This document shows positions 4,926-5,013 of a stretch of 5,013 nt of DNA, piece after piece; within the stretch, counting starts at the first letter, position 1, and each line of letters opens with the position of its first letter. The position numbers were made by a program, and so were the translations under genes. The notes under the pieces were generated by a model that did not search any database, had not been told where the DNA came from, and worked only from the letters and a program-made list of their open reading frames with translations. Source of the stretch: an uncultured Bilophila sp. (GTDB lineage: Bacteria; Desulfobacterota; Desulfovibrionia; Desulfovibrionales; Desulfovibrionaceae); NCBI GenBank assembly GCA_959604115.1, contig CAUHBW010000298.1, positions 1 to 5,013 of the forward strand, given 5' to 3'.

Positions 4926-5013
4926 AAATTTTTGCGGGAGGGGCGCGGGGGGGGGGCCAATTTTTTAAAAAAGGCCACCCCCCCCCACCGCCAAAAAAAA
5001 AAACCCAACCCCA
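4926..5013 (-). repeat. low-complexity end, possible fourth stem-loop element
   Basis: A run of 10 G (4947-4956) faces a run of 9 C (4978-4986) across GGCC, TTTTTT, AAAAAA and GGCC segments, which resembles the stem-loops after argJ and pyrD in the argJ orientation. A run of 11 A (4993-5003) follows. Homopolymers of this length in so short a stretch are suspect, so base counts here should not be trusted. Confidence 0.35.

Noticed and set aside
1..5013. CRISPR array, insertion sequence, tRNA or rRNA genes
   Set aside because: No regularly spaced direct repeats, transposase motifs or tRNA/rRNA signatures were seen; the only repeats are the post-gene stem-loops.

Overview
The window looks like an ordinary chromosomal region from a GC-rich, Desulfovibrio-like bacterium (Desulfobacterota). 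That placement rests on strong G/C preference at third codon positions, a PyrK-PyrD pair of the NAD-linked class 1B type, and G/C-rich stem-loop elements after genes of a kind I associate with Desulfovibrio genomes. The placement is an inference, not a proof.

Layout. Positions 1-50 are the tail of a stem-loop element whose hairpin lies outside the window; by its orientation it follows a + strand gene ending before position 1. On the - strand, reading right to left, come argJ (2748-1564), a long stem-loop terminator (1552-1493), a structured 280-base interval holding a possible 64-residue zinc-ribbon ORF and an intrinsic terminator (about 1440-1218), an RluA-family pseudouridine synthase (1206-283), and a 42-codon membrane ORF coupled to it (281-153). 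On the + strand, divergent from argJ, are a likely promoter (2876-2905), pyrK (2942-3757) and pyrD (3761-4705), then a very strong stem-loop (4724-4776). Positions 4777-5013 show no gene. They hold a perfect 11-bp inverted repeat and end in low-complexity homopolymers that look like an unreliable contig end.

How the genes work together. PyrK and PyrD should form the dihydroorotate dehydrogenase complex of pyrimidine synthesis, with electrons passing from dihydroorotate through FMN, a [2Fe-2S] cluster and FAD to NAD+. ArgJ recycles the acetyl group in arginine synthesis. The RluA protein modifies uridines in RNA, most likely 23S rRNA. Pyrimidine and arginine synthesis share carbamoyl phosphate, but the sequence does not show a common control of the two divergent units.

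I found no defence system, CRISPR array, insertion sequence or other clear novel system. The points most worth a second look are the structured interval upstream of the rlu gene, the 42-codon ORF that may be the remnant of a transporter, and the repeated post-gene stem-loops.
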